Shown piece after piece: positions 24,541-37,760 of a DNA stretch of 64,000 bases. The number at the start of each line of letters is the position of its first letter. Position 1 is the stretch's first letter. A program made the translations under genes and the position numbers. Location: the NCBI GenBank assembly GCA_040954595.2, contig CM082583.2, positions 5,270,001 to 5,334,000 on the forward strand. The letters are read 5' to 3'. The stretch is from Balanoglossus misakiensis (lineage: Eukaryota > Hemichordata). Below the pieces are notes generated by a model, which saw only the letters and a list, made by a program, of their open reading frames with translations, ran no database searches and was not told the origin of the DNA.

Positions 24541-24567
24541 AAAATCGGACACAATGTCGGCCGCCAT

Positions 24568-25617
24568 TTTTTAAATATATCTGTACGTTTGTTCGGTGCT
24601 ACTTGCGTCCAATCATGAGTGGACTGAGGTTGCTGATTGGTTCAAGTCACCTGGACTAACTGGACATGGAAATTTCTGTCTACCATTGGGCATTTTCGTG
24701 AAAGACGGCAACGCAGCACGTTGCCGTTGTCTTCATTTTGGTGCGGAGCGCAGAAAATATCGCAGGCGGTTATTCTGAGGCGCAAATTCTCACCTTGACA
24801 GTTTATACCCACCTTTTTAGGACTACATGTATCACGTACGATGCTTTATGGTCATAGCGAAGTGGATTTCATAAGAGGAATATCACACACCAAAGAAAAC
24901 AAATTAGTCTTTTTGAGGTTTAATTGGCAGAATGACCTCGAAAAGCAACAAGTCAGTCTACAGGCTGCAATTGATGAGTCAAGACCGTGTTTTACCGGTT
25001 GCTGCAAAAAAAACAAAAAAACAAAGCAGGAATAGCAGTAGCGAAGTCACAAACATTTGTTTCTGTAGCCAGTCGCATTCTCTTCTATTGAACGACATTA
25101 ATGAAATTGAAAGGGGAATACTAGTACTCGGCATTGCATATTTCGAAAAGCGACGTGGACGCATGCGTCACCGTCATGTAAATTCTGACGTCATGCCTAA
25201 TTGGTTCCAGTGGGAACGAGTATTAACATAAATTATATATTCATGATTTGAGGAACGTCTGCCAATCACTGCGACTATCTCCACTATCGAGCGGGAGCAT
25301 CATTAATAAACAAAACCATCTAATTATAATAACAGGTTTTGTGTACATCGATAGGTTTCATTCAGCAGTAGGCCTACGCTTTATTGTGAACAGGATCCTG
25401 AATTTTATCGTCTGGGAATCAGCCAGATGGTAAAGGGACACTAAGTTTGCCAAAGGGATTTTCAAGTTAAATCATATTTCACCAAGAAGCGGTTTCTATA
25501 GCGGTCCTTTCCTCGTTAGAAACCGTTGCCAACCGTACGCGTGACGTAGGGCCGCGCTTGACTTGGAGATCGTCTCCCCGTGTTATCTCTCTCGGATCCT
25601 CCGTGACCGCGACCAAG
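24568..25617. promoter_or_regulatory. Divergent intergenic region between two head-to-head genes
   Basis: About 1.05 kb separates the start codons of the minus-strand coiled-coil gene and the plus-strand amidating-enzyme gene. A YY1-type motif overlaps each start codon (GCCGCCAT at 24560-24567; CAAGATGGCAGCC at 25613-25625). CpG-containing words rise close to 25530-25620. No coding exon is supported inside. Bidirectional promoter use is an inference. Confidence 0.35.
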
Positions 25618-28600
25618 ATGGCAGCCGTCCTCAGACTCGCCGCTTCAATCGTGGCTATTTTCATCGCCATCCAAACTTGTGACGCGTTTTCTTTGAAAAA
25701 CTGGCCGGAGGAGAGCGGGGAGGAGGATGGGAACTGGGCAACCGAAGAAGAAGAAGAAGACACCATAGCTGAGCATTCGGGGATCGTTTCTGTGAGCGTT
25801 CAGATGCCGAACGTCGAGCCGCTTGAGGTGAGAAAACACTTCGTACAGCTCAACAGGAAAATGTTAAACGTAGCACGTATATATATATTGCAGGCTCGTA
25901 TTTTTAAGGAAATCACATTGCTATTTTGATACATTTGAAATATTCTAACCGTTTACACACAAAAACATATGTTTTAAAAAATATATATTACCAGCTGCCC
26001 ACTTGAGCTGAAGATATTAACAAAAATCGATTTTACACGCACCGTAATTTACTGATTTTATATTGACAGACGAAAATTTCACATTAACGTCGCCATGATC
26101 ACGCTTCCACACCCCGGCCCAGTGACGTTGCTTTGATAAAATTACAATTATTTCATATTATGCTGTCAGTACGATTACCACGAGTCGACTAAACAGATGA
26201 AAAGTCACGTCGTTCATTGAGTATAGCTGGCTGCCATGTTTTCTCTATATACGACACCTACGAGTATAGGCTTATTGCGTGCATATGACACGGACGTTGT
26301 TTGAAATCAAAATAAAATATAAAACCGATTACGCCTAAGTCATGTAATTAGTTTACCTTTAATACATGCAGCATCAACGTGACCGAGTTTTCGATTCTAT
26401 GGTTATAATTTTAATTATACAGAGCTGATGATCAGCAGAGACATTCGCCACAACGTCAGCAGTGACGTTTGAATTCAGCGTAAAGGTCAGCTGTGAAGCC
26501 TCCATAGAAAGAAAAAAATCATCTGTACTCAGGCGTACGATTATAATATAAACCAGTCTCCGTACTTGCCATACAAACCCAATTAACACAGCCGAATTTG
26601 TTCAATGAAGCCATCTTAATTGATATCAATAAATCACGTGTCAATTTCCGTTTCATGATGTTAGTCGATTTTTCCTGTACTCTTGTGAAATTTCGAAAGC
26701 ACAATGCCATATTTCCCAGCTGTCTGTACGAGCCTTGATATCATGGTTTAGCTATGTGATGAAACGCATGCGAGCGTGTGCGTTTGCATGTGCTAGCGAT
26801 ATAGGTGTGTATACATGTAGGCCTACCCGTATGACGCACGTTGAGCGTGGAGGGAGGGGGGTCGCTTTCGTCTAATTTTAATAAGTATATGGTCGATCTA
26901 GACTGACAAGAAAATCCATCAACAAGCCACAAATTACGTCAATTTGTCGCCCAAAATAGAGTCGCTCGACTGTTATCAACGTGGAGGAGATTGCAAATCA
27001 AACACCATCAAGTAAACTGCCCTTCCGGCGCTTGTCAGCAAATTTGACATGTTCTTTTCAGCCAATGCCATGGCATTGTGGAAGGGCGCCCATGACGGTC
27101 GTTTGCACTCTGAAAACGCAATTATTTGTCAGAAGATGTAAAATCGCAACTCCGGGGACAACGTTGCTCTCAGTAGTTGAAATTGTGCGCTATACCGTAC
27201 GCACGTATATAATCTTGGCGTCAAAGCACGTCTTTATGAAAACTCACAACGTCTGACCACCAGTTTTTGTAACCTAACCTAAAAAACACCTTGTCGTTCG
27301 ATCTATCACATCCACCAGTGTCTCAGCTGTTCTGAACTTGGAAGGAATGGGGCGTTTAAAAATAGAGGCTTATTAATAAAAAGCAGCAGCGGCTGCAGTG
27401 GATTCGTAAAGACAGCACAGGTCGCCATTTACAGATCAGAACCTTCAGTAGAATTTGGGGGGAGGGGGGTACAGCAACCTTGGGGGCAGCCTTAGCCGAT
27501 CAAGGGAGAGATGTTCGCGATTGATCAGTAGGTTAGGGGTCTCCAAGCTGACAGTTGACTCTCCTCTCGACGTCACGGATTTCTCAATTTCCCGATTTAC
27601 TTTACATAAGCGGATGCAAGTCACAGCGGATACACAGTCAACCTTTATCTTTCACATCACATCATATATCGCCATGGCAACACTGCGCTACTTCCACGGC
27701 TTGTTTGACAATGTCATTTTCGCCGTGTTAAAATTTCACCAACGATTTTTCAGTATCAAATCACCACAATTATTGCAGCTTCGGGTGTAAAAATAGTCGA
27801 GTGATTGTGAGAAAATGAGAAAAATGAGGGAACAAGAACTGTGGTCACGACAGAAGCGGTTATAGCCAAACAGAGACGGCAAGCATGCTTCCTCTCGGGC
27901 AATCTCTGGCGCGCTCGATTTCGCGCATTTTTATGACACGTTTTAAAAAAAGCTTACAGAACGTTCCATTGTCGCCGTTTACCGTCAAGAATTTATCATA
28001 ATTTCAGTCTACTCCGACAGGATCGAAAATTTACATTCAGTGAAGCAAGGAGCTTCCTGTCAACAGGCTACATTCGACATCATTAAAATTAACGCAATTT
28101 TCCATCAATTTACGCCAAATGTTGAACCACAACTCCTTGCAATGAGACCGGGAATAGCTTGTTGGCAACTACCATATTGCCCGACGAAACGGAACACCTA
28201 AATTCGCTGATTAAAGGTATACGGTCACCTCCAATTTACATATCGCCATATATAGTTGAAATGGCGTATTTGAGTGTTCTAAAGAACGCTTTATTTTTGC
28301 GTGTGCCACCCACTGAAAATCTGTGATTGGTCAGATCTCGTTTTACCATGGTAACTGTGGCTAAATTTGTATAGGTGACCGTATACCTTTAAATCAAGAA
28401 ACGCGAAAAGAAAACATCCGTAAGCATATGCCAGGGAACTGTAGATTTATTGATGTAAGAACAAAAACCGCTTCTTGTTTTTTTCCCAGCGTCTCCGGCG
28501 TATAGCCTAGGTCCTCTCTCCTCCGAGTCATTGATTTACAAGTTTGTAAAAAAATCCTATGTTGGAAACGTCTGTTCCCGTGGCAACTCGTAATAACTGT

Positions 28601-31600
28601 TTTTATATTAATACGTGTATTAATCTCTCTAGCACGAAATACAGATCACAGATACATTGCCATGGTTACGCCGTCGGTGCTGCTATGAATATTGATTATT
28701 CATGGCTGCACGAACCGAAAACCTCATTTCCAGAACGAGAACACATTTCTCTTTTCGTCATCAATATCGGTTGCATAAATATATACCCCCAGATAGTATC
28801 CTTGTATGATCACATACGTATATTGTGTGACTTATGAAGTAGCCTGCCCTGACTTGTGCATTTAAAATATGAGTTATTGCAGATCGCTACTTAACACGGT
28901 GGAAGCTTGTCGGTATGCTCTTGAAATAGCCAAGCGACAGAAAGTCGCTTATATTGCCAGAAATGGGAAAATAAACTGTGTTTGTTCAACTACGTTGCCT
29001 GGAATATTGATACCGCTTTTGCAAATAATTCCTCTGTGAGCATATTTACAGTGCCGCTCTAATATTGCGGAGAAAAGTCAACTCAAATCTCCTAGTGACG
29101 TGCACATACTGAGGAGGCGTGTTTGCTCGTACTTGTCACGTGACCTCCAGGACTGGTGTTTCCAGTCTATGAGCCGTACACTACATATTTATGATTGTAC
29201 TGGAACACTACACTGGATTCAATCCCGTTCTGTCCGTTTATCATTTCTTACACGATTCAATATGCGGCACGTGAATGTATATGTCTGTTCTGGTTGGCCA
29301 AGATTTATCAAAACGAAGTACACGTAGGCCTATATGGATATTTTTTTTATTTTTTTAATGCACTTCCTATTCTCGCATATATATGAGATTATTCAATTTC
29401 GGGTTGATATTTCGGTGTGTAATACATAACATTATTATTTGTTTGTAACTCAAGATCACGTTTTGATGTTGATTTCAATGATTATTACTTTTTTTACAGG
29501 ACGATATGTATATATGTTCGAGTGTATCCTTACCGAAAGATCCATCATACATGGGTAAGTCTCATCCGTCGTGGGAATTTGTACCACAAGGCCAGACCCA
29601 TATTTTGTACCCTAAAATTTCACGAAATCGCTCATTATCGTTTTGGACTGCCTTATATCGCCGCAAGTACAGTGTTGTCATGGCAGCCAGGCAGTAATGG
29701 CGTAGTTCGCTTTCTGCACGAGAGAAACACACTATATATCACGCGCGCACACACACACACACACCACGTCTTTTTGCATGACTTCACGTGAAAACTTGTA
29801 CACAGTAACTGTAAACAACTTGAATTCCCGAATCGATCCGCTAATTCGTTTACAGGTACCAGAATTCCACCTCGCTTCGTTTTTATCGAATTTCGTGACG
29901 AGAAATTGAGTAGTCAATAAAGATCCTTATTTGTACAAGAAGAATGCAGGCAAGATGTGGTAAAGTGACTAGAATGCCATCTAGTCTCAGTGACCATTTG
30001 ACATTCTCGCTGAATTGGTTAACATTCAGCAGCTGTGAATTTGGAAAGTGTTGGTGCTTTAAATATGCACAGGGAATCTTTAAACAGACGCCCGTCTTGC
30101 ATCATTAGATTTTGGTCGACCTTAGTGCGTAATGAGTCGACGTCCTCCGTTTCTATTGAAATTTGCATTCCGTTAATATATTTCCTAGTAGATAAATCTG
30201 AACCTATAATGAATGGGGAAAAATCTTGAACATTCTCACTGCGACTATGCACTCTGACATATTTCCGTCGTGATCGCGATTGTGACAGACATCCACTCGG
30301 AACACAAAGTGCAATTTGATGGATGCTTTTTACATGTCTGTCCGTACTGTACTTGTTTTCCGCGGAGAATAGTCATATATCCATAAAAAAAGCATATCTG
30401 CCGAGGTATACAATATGGCGGGGTGAGCGATTATACACCCATTACGGCAGGGAGATTGTATGATACTTGAAAGCTCCATAACGACGGTTTTGAGATAATC
30501 CGATGCCAAGCGCTGATAAATTACACACGGTCCACACGAATAATATCGCTAATCGCCACTACATCACGTGAAAATGCGACACAGTTCGACGGAACAGCGG
30601 ACGTTTACTCTTGTCTCTGTCTCTCAATAACAGTGACTGGTCCATTCCAAGAGCTGAGTTTCACTCTGTCGGGTTGATTCAGTGCCTGTGCGTAATTTCC
30701 CCATCTCCATGGAAACAAACGACCTATGGAGAATTCCCTAGAGCAGGCTCCACGAGAAGTGCGCTGTTTGTTGGCATATGGGGTTGGCATCGATCACCGC
30801 GGGCTAATTATCTGATGTTGCCATCGATAGGCACGGCTGAGAGACAAATATACCAGCCAAATTGTTACTCATTCGTGCATGTTTTCTTTGCGTTAAGGGA
30901 GTGGCCATAAATTGTTCAAGGCGGGCGTGGAGGAACCGATGTAGTCATGAAGTCAGAATTTAAAAAAATCGTAGTGTCAGGGGATCGTTCTTTCTGATCT
31001 TAGCCGTGCTGCAGTAGTTTCTAGCATGACGCTAATAGCCTGCGTGTTTCTCTGTATGTATCATAGCTGAAGATCTTTTTCCAATATTTTGTCGTTTTTT
31101 GTCGCAACCTGTTGAACCTCTTTGGTAAGCAATAAAATTGGCGCAAAATAAAGAAGGGTCAGTTGTCGAGAGGAAAACAGCAAAACAAAAAGCCACATCA
31201 ATGCGTACATCGAACAAAATAATCCTGGTATCCGAGAGTGAACGTTGCCTTATACCGATAAAAAATCCGCTTATTAACACACATATGCTATTAAAGCCTC
31301 ATTAAAGACCTCCCTAAAAGCACAACTCCTCTCTTGGGAGCCATCTTGTGAGATGGAAAGTAATTCACCTGCCAACGGGTGACCTTTCACCCCATGAATT
31401 CCTAATCACGCTATTTATTACCACTCGACGGTGCAATTGCGAGAAACAAATACCTGAGTCGGCGTGAACATGCATGCTTTCGCTGGTTTTCTTACTGCGA
31501 CACAATGTACTGTTTTCTTTATTGATGATCGATCTGCAGGGAAAGGCCAGATTTATCAAGCTCCCCTCACCCTTTTCTCGTGTTTCTTCTTTTTCAGTCG

Positions 31601-34600
31601 GGATCATTCCTCTGATCAACTCCGATTCCGTCGATCGCATCACCCTGATCGGCTGTCCCAAGTCCCAAGCCAAAACGGACACAGCGTGGTGAGATATTAT
31701 TATTAACAATTGTGCCTGATTTCTCCGAAACGTTTACCACGATTCACCGATCATCTACAAAGTCTTATCGGATCTTTGCAAGGCGTGCAGTCACGGCGGC
31801 TTGTCTGGTTTTCAAATCTTTTGAACTTGCCAAATCGATGGGGAGTACACGGAGACATGAAATTGATGCCGGTATCCACAGAGATAAGATTATAGCAATC
31901 CCATATGCCGCCCATTGCCTACCGCTGTCAACTGATAAAATTCACAGAATTTTGCATTTTTTTAATCAATGGAGAAAATGGTGAGGTACTTTTCAGTAGC
32001 AGTACATCAGATTCCCAGTCTAGGCTGATAGATAATACATGTTCATCCTTGCGCTTTGGTAACGGTGATAACATTATACTGTTGCTTAATAGAAAATATT
32101 TTGAGACGATATTAAATATATAATATACATAAGACGTTTTGGTAAAAATTAATCAAGTTGTAAGACTTCTCACGCGAGGTTAAAACTCAACTTAGTGGTT
32201 ACGCCATTCTCCAATACATACCTGACCCAAGTTTCCGATTTTAAGGGATGTTAATCCAAATATTGACGGTGTCATGGTTGTAATTGACTGAAACATGTCC
32301 CGACTAAATGTATTTCAAGACAACTTTATCATTGTTTTCTTGTACAAACTTATTAAGATCCATTATGCACGAGTGTCCATTAATGCACAATTCTGAGTGA
32401 CGTCATTAAAAACACTCATCTGTGGGGAAAAAAAGCTATCTTCTCCCGTCGCCAAGGGTAACAGAACTGAAACTTTGAAGTGTCCCTACACACACCATCA
32501 GCAACAGGCAATTTGAGAACAAATGACTTAAATGGCCGACCACTCTCTCTCTCTCTGGTTAATGCATTTAGGGGATTAACACAAATTACTGGCGAGCTGT
32601 GTATTAGGGAAATTCGCTAAATGATCGGCCCGCCGTCTAATCGAATCAGACAATTCGGCTCCATTGCAGTACACGAACCAGGGCAATCGACACGGATTTG
32701 CTCGTAGAACTTTACAAACGACTCAACACGCATGACCGAATTATCAATTTTTTTCTCTCGATATTTTAAGGATTTTTCCCAATTGTTTGAAATGTTCGGT
32801 AAAATTTACTAAATGTCATAAAAAATGTGTATTTCTTTCTGTCTCTTAGGTCTTGTTCTCCGGACATACCGGAAAGCGTGTGCGAGGGACCCACATTGGT
32901 GACGTACAAGTGGGCGCGCGACAGCTGTCCGAATTATCTCGCAAAGGGCGAGATTCTCACCGTCGGGGGAGAATTCATCAGGAACATGGTCCTCATGGTT
33001 CACTACAACAAAGGTATTTTAACGCAGCCGCAAACGCTAGTACACGCACACCTATTAAAACTTTGATGTGGTGTGAATTTCATTTCAATTTGGTTTGGTA
33101 TTCCGTTGCCCTTTCTCGCTTATTGAGACAGTCGGGGACGTAACTGGCTTCCCGAGGCAATAAAGTGTCAAGTCGATCACTTTTTACGTCAAGAAAGGTC
33201 TGTCGTGCTATTTTTCTTTTGACAAATTAACCTTGCTAACATTACGAGAACGGTAAAACGGGCATCTACGCCGGAAAATGAGGGTTGCCGGCCGCTACGG
33301 GCAAGTCGTGAAACTGAAACAAACCCATAAACGTTTATTTTCTTAGAAAATAAAACTCGAAATGATTAATCTAGAAGTGTTCCATACTGGAATTGGTTTG
33401 CTGTGACCTGTATATATATGTGTGTGTGTGATCTGTAAGAAGACATGGTCGCCATCCAATGCATTTATCTCAACATTGTCGCTTTGGACGTATAATTATA
33501 ATTTAAATTCGATTATTCCCTATTTGTGGAAGAGCGAAACCGACATTATTTCCAACCTGCTGCAAAGACGCACGTGTCCCCACGGGCTTTGGGGTAATGT
33601 TATTTCCAGTTACAATGTTTAGCATGTTCTGTCTCAAGGAGCTAGCGGCCACCTCGTTAAACTTTACAGCTGGTGGTTGCAATAATTTGGCATCACGTGT
33701 GAATAACTCATGTGTAACCACTGTACAGCCACTGACGCACATCAGCAAGTCGATGTTGCCCGATTTACTGATTTTTAACAATAAATGTTGATGTCTCTTT
33801 TTAATATCCAGCAGGGCACGACATTGATGATTCCGGACTAGTGCTGAAAATGATGCCAGATACTTTGTGAGTATGACTTATTTGCAGTTTACATTCGTTC
33901 TGGGTGGCTCTACATCTTTAGAAGTGAACCAATAGAGGTGAAAATGATTATATGGACCAAAAATTTGTATGACAGTGCTCTGGTGGACACGAACAAACCA
34001 GTAATATTTTGCTGTCGTCTGCCACTCTCTCCGCCATAGCCCCAAGGATGACGTCATGGTAATGATGAACTATTTCGGCGTCAGCGTCATGACCAACGCC
34101 TGTGACGAGGACGAAGAGCAGGAGCTTTTCCAGTATTCCGACGGCGGCGAGTCCCTGCAGTACGAGAGCTACGAAGAGTACCCGGATGAGCCGTCGGAAG
34201 AGTTAGAAGAAGCGGCCTTGGCTGGGGGTGAAATGTTTCACGTCACCGACAGAAGTGACCTGACGGAGGTCGAAGGGTGGCCGAAGGATGTGCCGACTCT
34301 GAAGCTTGGACAGGTGGCTGGAATCGACACGGACAAGAAGGGAAATGTCTACATCTTCCACAGAGCAGACCGCACTTGGGGAGCGGAGTAAGCTCATTCC
34401 TTTGGCTCATACATGTCGAAGTTGTGGAATGAAGAGTCTAAGTTTCGCATCATAGCTCTGGTTGCGTTGTGTGCATACGTTTTACTACCACAATCCAATG
34501 CGTTAAAAGATTTCAATGTGAGGGAGGCGCGCATCACTGCCAAATATCAATGATGTTCGGTGACATGATAAAAGGGAATAGTGCCATTTCATCTTCTAAT

Positions 34601-37600
34601 TTACACGTTTTCCTGTATTATTGCAGTTCTTTTGATGATGGGAACGTCTATGTGGGCGAGAAGGACCCGATTGAAGCCGACGTCTTGGCCACATTCGATG
34701 CCGTCTCTGGCAAACTCATCAGAAAATGGGGCGGGAGGAGGTACGTCAGATTACATGCAAATATTTTGCATCATGCAAACATCGGATTTTGCGTCACATT
34801 CTTACGCCGGTATTGAATTGAAGTTGTTGAACGTGTTGATTGGATTTTAAGGTTTAGGATAGAATAGCTTGCAGAATGACTAAATTATACTGAACTATGA
34901 ATGCTATTGCAAAACACCACTCAATATAAAGTTTAGAATTACTAGTTAAAATAAGACATTAGAGACATATCAATGGTCTTGTGGGACAAAACCGTTTGTC
35001 GCGTCCTACCCAATCTTTTTGGTTGTTATAAAGTCAGAGTTATAAATATAAAGTCGGAGTTATAAATATTGAATTTTGGTGTTCTGCGTCACTTCTGAAA
35101 ACATACTAGTACGAGATGTGTTAAATTCAAAGGAATGGATCCAGACAACCAAATCGCGTCTTTTAGGACATTGAGGACCGTGTCGTTAGATTTTGACAAC
35201 CGATCAAAACTCAAACGTCTGACGGCAAATCTTTCCCTCCCAAAAACCTACCAGATTTTTCCTGCCACACGGCTTGACCATCGACAGTGAAGACAACATC
35301 TGGGTGACTGACGTGGCCATGCACCAAGTCTTCAAGTATGCTCCAGAGGGCGCTGACACCCCGGCGCTGGTTCTCGGAGAGAGATTGGTGCCCGGCGATG
35401 ACGGTAGTCACTTCTGCAAGCCCACCGATGTTGCCGTGGAGTCCAAAACAGGAAATTTCTTCGTCTCTGACGGGTACATTTATTTTCATTTATATCATCA
35501 ATGGCTTCCTAGAGAGGCAAACCAGACACAACAGACGTGGATGTTTTTTTTTACGGAACTTGATACTTCTCAACGCGAGTTTTTAAATTTCTGGTTTATC
35601 ACATTTATTGAAATTTGTTGGTCCTATTGATTTGTTCCGCAAACTTTATCTACATTTTTTTCTAATCCAAGTGGGCTATCCATTCCGTTTTTCAGATATT
35701 GTAACAACCGTGTGATGAAGTTTGCAGCCAATGGCATACTTCTCAACCAGTGGATCGGGGCACCAGAAGGTCCGTACCTGTTATCCCTGACATTCGCATG
35801 CGCATATCGGAAGCGCATATCACGTGACTGAATTGCCAACCATTCTGAAGAGAACAGGTTTTTTTCGGGCAGCGTAGATAAATAAACTGCTTTGTCATGA
35901 AATTCCTCGTATAAGAAACGTCAAGTTTACCGCGGTCCGGACCGTGCCTTTACTAAATTATTGTTGGTGGATCATTTTTTTTCACTTCATTTCTGTCTTC
36001 TGCATACCAGGATCAGAACCTCACACGTTCGCAGTGCCGCATAGCTTAGCGCTGGCTGAAGAACACCAGATGATCTGCGTGGCCGACAGAGAGCACGGCA
36101 GAATTCAGTGCTTCGACACGAACACATCGGAGTACCAGTTTGAAATTCGCCTCCCGGAATTCGCAGGAGCCAACAGAGTCTGCGCAATCAACTACGACCG
36201 TACAAAGGGTAAGCCTTATTTCGACTTTGTGTGTGATCATGCTAATATGAAGTGTTTCACTCTGGCACTTTGACCATTCTTTAATTGATAGATGAATATT
36301 TGATAGAGCGACACTAGTTACAAGACTTTCTGTCTGCTTGGAAACGTCTTAGCTCTGCGTACAGGTCTGTGTGTTCCCGGCGTTACACGGCCTCCACCCA
36401 CAGCCCTGCAAGGCGCCATAGAAAAAACTGGTGCTTCTGCGGTCCGGATCCGGACCGCAGCTTTTTCGGCCGAAATTCGATTTTATCGAAGCAAAATCCT
36501 TTCCCTGTCTACTTCTGCCCCCTAACCGACTCCAAATATGATGCGATTAACTTGTCCTAACGTCCGAACCACTCGCGTTTGATTCATTTTTGTGTGTTTA
36601 CATGTTGAGATCGCCATATTAAATATAAGGCTTACAGCGAGTTTATCTCCATGGGTAAACAAAAAAGTTTTAGAAAGCGAGCGGCTCGGACGTTAGGACA
36701 AGTTAATCGCATCATATTTGGAGTCGGTTAGGAGGCAGAAGTAGACAGGGAAAGGATTTTGCTTCGATAAAATCGAATTTCGGCCGAAAAAGCTGCGGTC
36801 CGGATCCGGACCGCAGAAGCACCAGTTTTTTCTATGGCGCCTTGCAGGGCTGTGGGTGGAGGCCGTGTAACGCCGGGAACAACACAGACCTGTACGCAGA
36901 GCTAGGAAACGTCTCATCTTGCATCACTATGACATGAAGAACAGTATTTTCAAAACATGTAGTCCGGCTCAGACGCGTTCAGTCAGTATCAACAAAACGT
37001 GTCCACACCAGACAATTGCACTAACACAGCCTGTAGGTCCCCCATCCATACCTAGAAGCGTGGAATATTAACTTCTTCTTTCTCATATCCTCTGTCGGTC
37101 CACTAGGCGTCATCTATGCTGTCAGTTGTCCGACCGACGGCACGCCCCCAAGTGGCTTCACGATCGATTTCAAACAGAGGGCCCTTCTGGGGACTTGGGC
37201 GCCTGTCGAGGTAAGCGAAGGATACCAAAACGCTGAATGCCATTGTGACCCTGGAAATCTATTTCCCATTGACAGTTAGAAAGTCCATTTTACTGGATTG
37301 AGTTGTGAAAAAATCTATGGGTCACTAAGCATTACACGTGTACATCATAACGAAATGAAACGTTTTTCACAAATCATAGCGAAGAATAGTCTTTGTGTCA
37401 CGACAATGATTCATTCTTTCGCAGAATTTCAGTGGAGCGTCAACCTATAATAAACTATTCTCCGGGTGATGGTTTTCTTCAAGCCTTGGACTGTGATAAA
37501 TTTCAATCATATTATAGGCACCGATGAAGTAATGGATGCATAGCTACTACTGTAAAAGTTGCAATCGAACCGTTTCTTTGAATAACCAACCCGGCCTTCA

Positions 37601-37760
37601 ATTTTCTCAACTGTAGGGTTTTGAGTTTCCACACGACGTTGCGTCCTACCCAGACTCTCTCTACGGGTCCGGGGCGGTGTACGTCGGCGATATCGGCGCC
37701 AACAGACCGTGGAAATTTGAAGAGAGGAGCTTCAAACAGAAGCGGAGCCTGGTGATGTAA
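25618..37760 (+). CDS. Peptidyl-alpha-hydroxyglycine alpha-amidating lyase with vestigial PHM domain (PAM-like)
   Basis: Twelve exons: 25618-25827, 29500-29554, 31598-31688, 32850-33013, 33812-33866, 34040-34387, 34627-34740, 35255-35473, 35696-35769, 36011-36208, 37107-37210, 37617-37760; 591 aa. A signal peptide (about residues 1-22) is followed by an acidic stretch. Residues about 58-195 match the start of the peptidylglycine monooxygenase (PHM) domain ([33 protein letters not shown]). The copper-binding His-His before LIGC is replaced ([10 protein letters not shown]), and the segment carrying the HxH site is absent: exon 5 runs straight into sequence resembling the end of PHM. The lyase (PAL) beta-propeller is complete, with the zinc His motifs [16 protein letters not shown] and FPHDVAS, SDGYCNNR, and [11 protein letters not shown]. 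There is no C-terminal membrane anchor, so it is likely secreted or in granules, cleaving alpha-hydroxyglycine peptides to amides plus glyoxylate. Exon 5 has a tandem CAGCAG acceptor. Confidence 0.88.
28211..28392. mobile_element. 174-bp MITE with TTAA target duplication
   Basis: The element 28215-28388 has inverted ends starting AGGTATACGGTCACCT and is flanked by TTAA on both sides (28211-28214, 28389-28392). TTAA duplication is the habit of piggyBac and Kolobok transposases; the AG start of the ends favours a Kolobok-type source, but I cannot decide. It lies in intron 1 of the amidating-enzyme gene and carries no ORF of note. Confidence 0.82.
36340..36914. mobile_element. 555-bp non-autonomous relative of the large transposon, 10-bp duplication
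   Basis: The element is 36350-36904, flanked by GGAAACGTCT at 36340-36349 and 36905-36914. Long inverted ends of about 220 bp begin TAGCTCTGCGTACAGGTCTG, with a spacer of roughly 110 bp. The first 10 bases match the large transposon, as do the subterminal words CCTCCACCCACAGCCCTGCA and AAAACTGG. The 60-70 codon frames inside the two arms mirror each other and are not genes. It lies in intron 10 of the amidating-enzyme gene. Confidence 0.93.

Larger units (their letters stand above)
10935..24567 (-). pseudogene. Small coiled-coil host gene broken by three mobile-element insertions
   Basis: Seven exons on the minus strand: 24567-24366, 24176-24064 continuing at 12781-12732, 12675-12526, 11861-11772, 11619-11567, 11374-11302, 10961-10935. 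Exon 1 contains a 94-bp element, exon 2 is split by the 11.3-kb transposon, and exon 3 contains a 72-bp element. Removing each element with one copy of its target duplication gives exons of 98, 163, 69, 90, 53, 73 and 27 nt (573 nt, 190 aa plus stop) with all splice phases matching. The predicted product starts MAADIVSDFL, has a basic helical segment in exon 2 (LLYRAFQRQRRK) and heptad-like acidic coiled-coil segments in exons 4-7. I do not recognise the family. The start codon lies in a YY1-type motif (GCCGCCAT on the plus strand, 24560-24567). As sequenced, each insertion shifts or stops the frame, so this allele is probably null. Exon 3 is the weakest call. Confidence 0.6.

Noticed and set aside
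36369-36560. 63-aa frame mirrored at 36693-36917
   Set aside because: It lies in the long inverted ends of the 555-bp element; no start context, no partner and no protein similarity seen.
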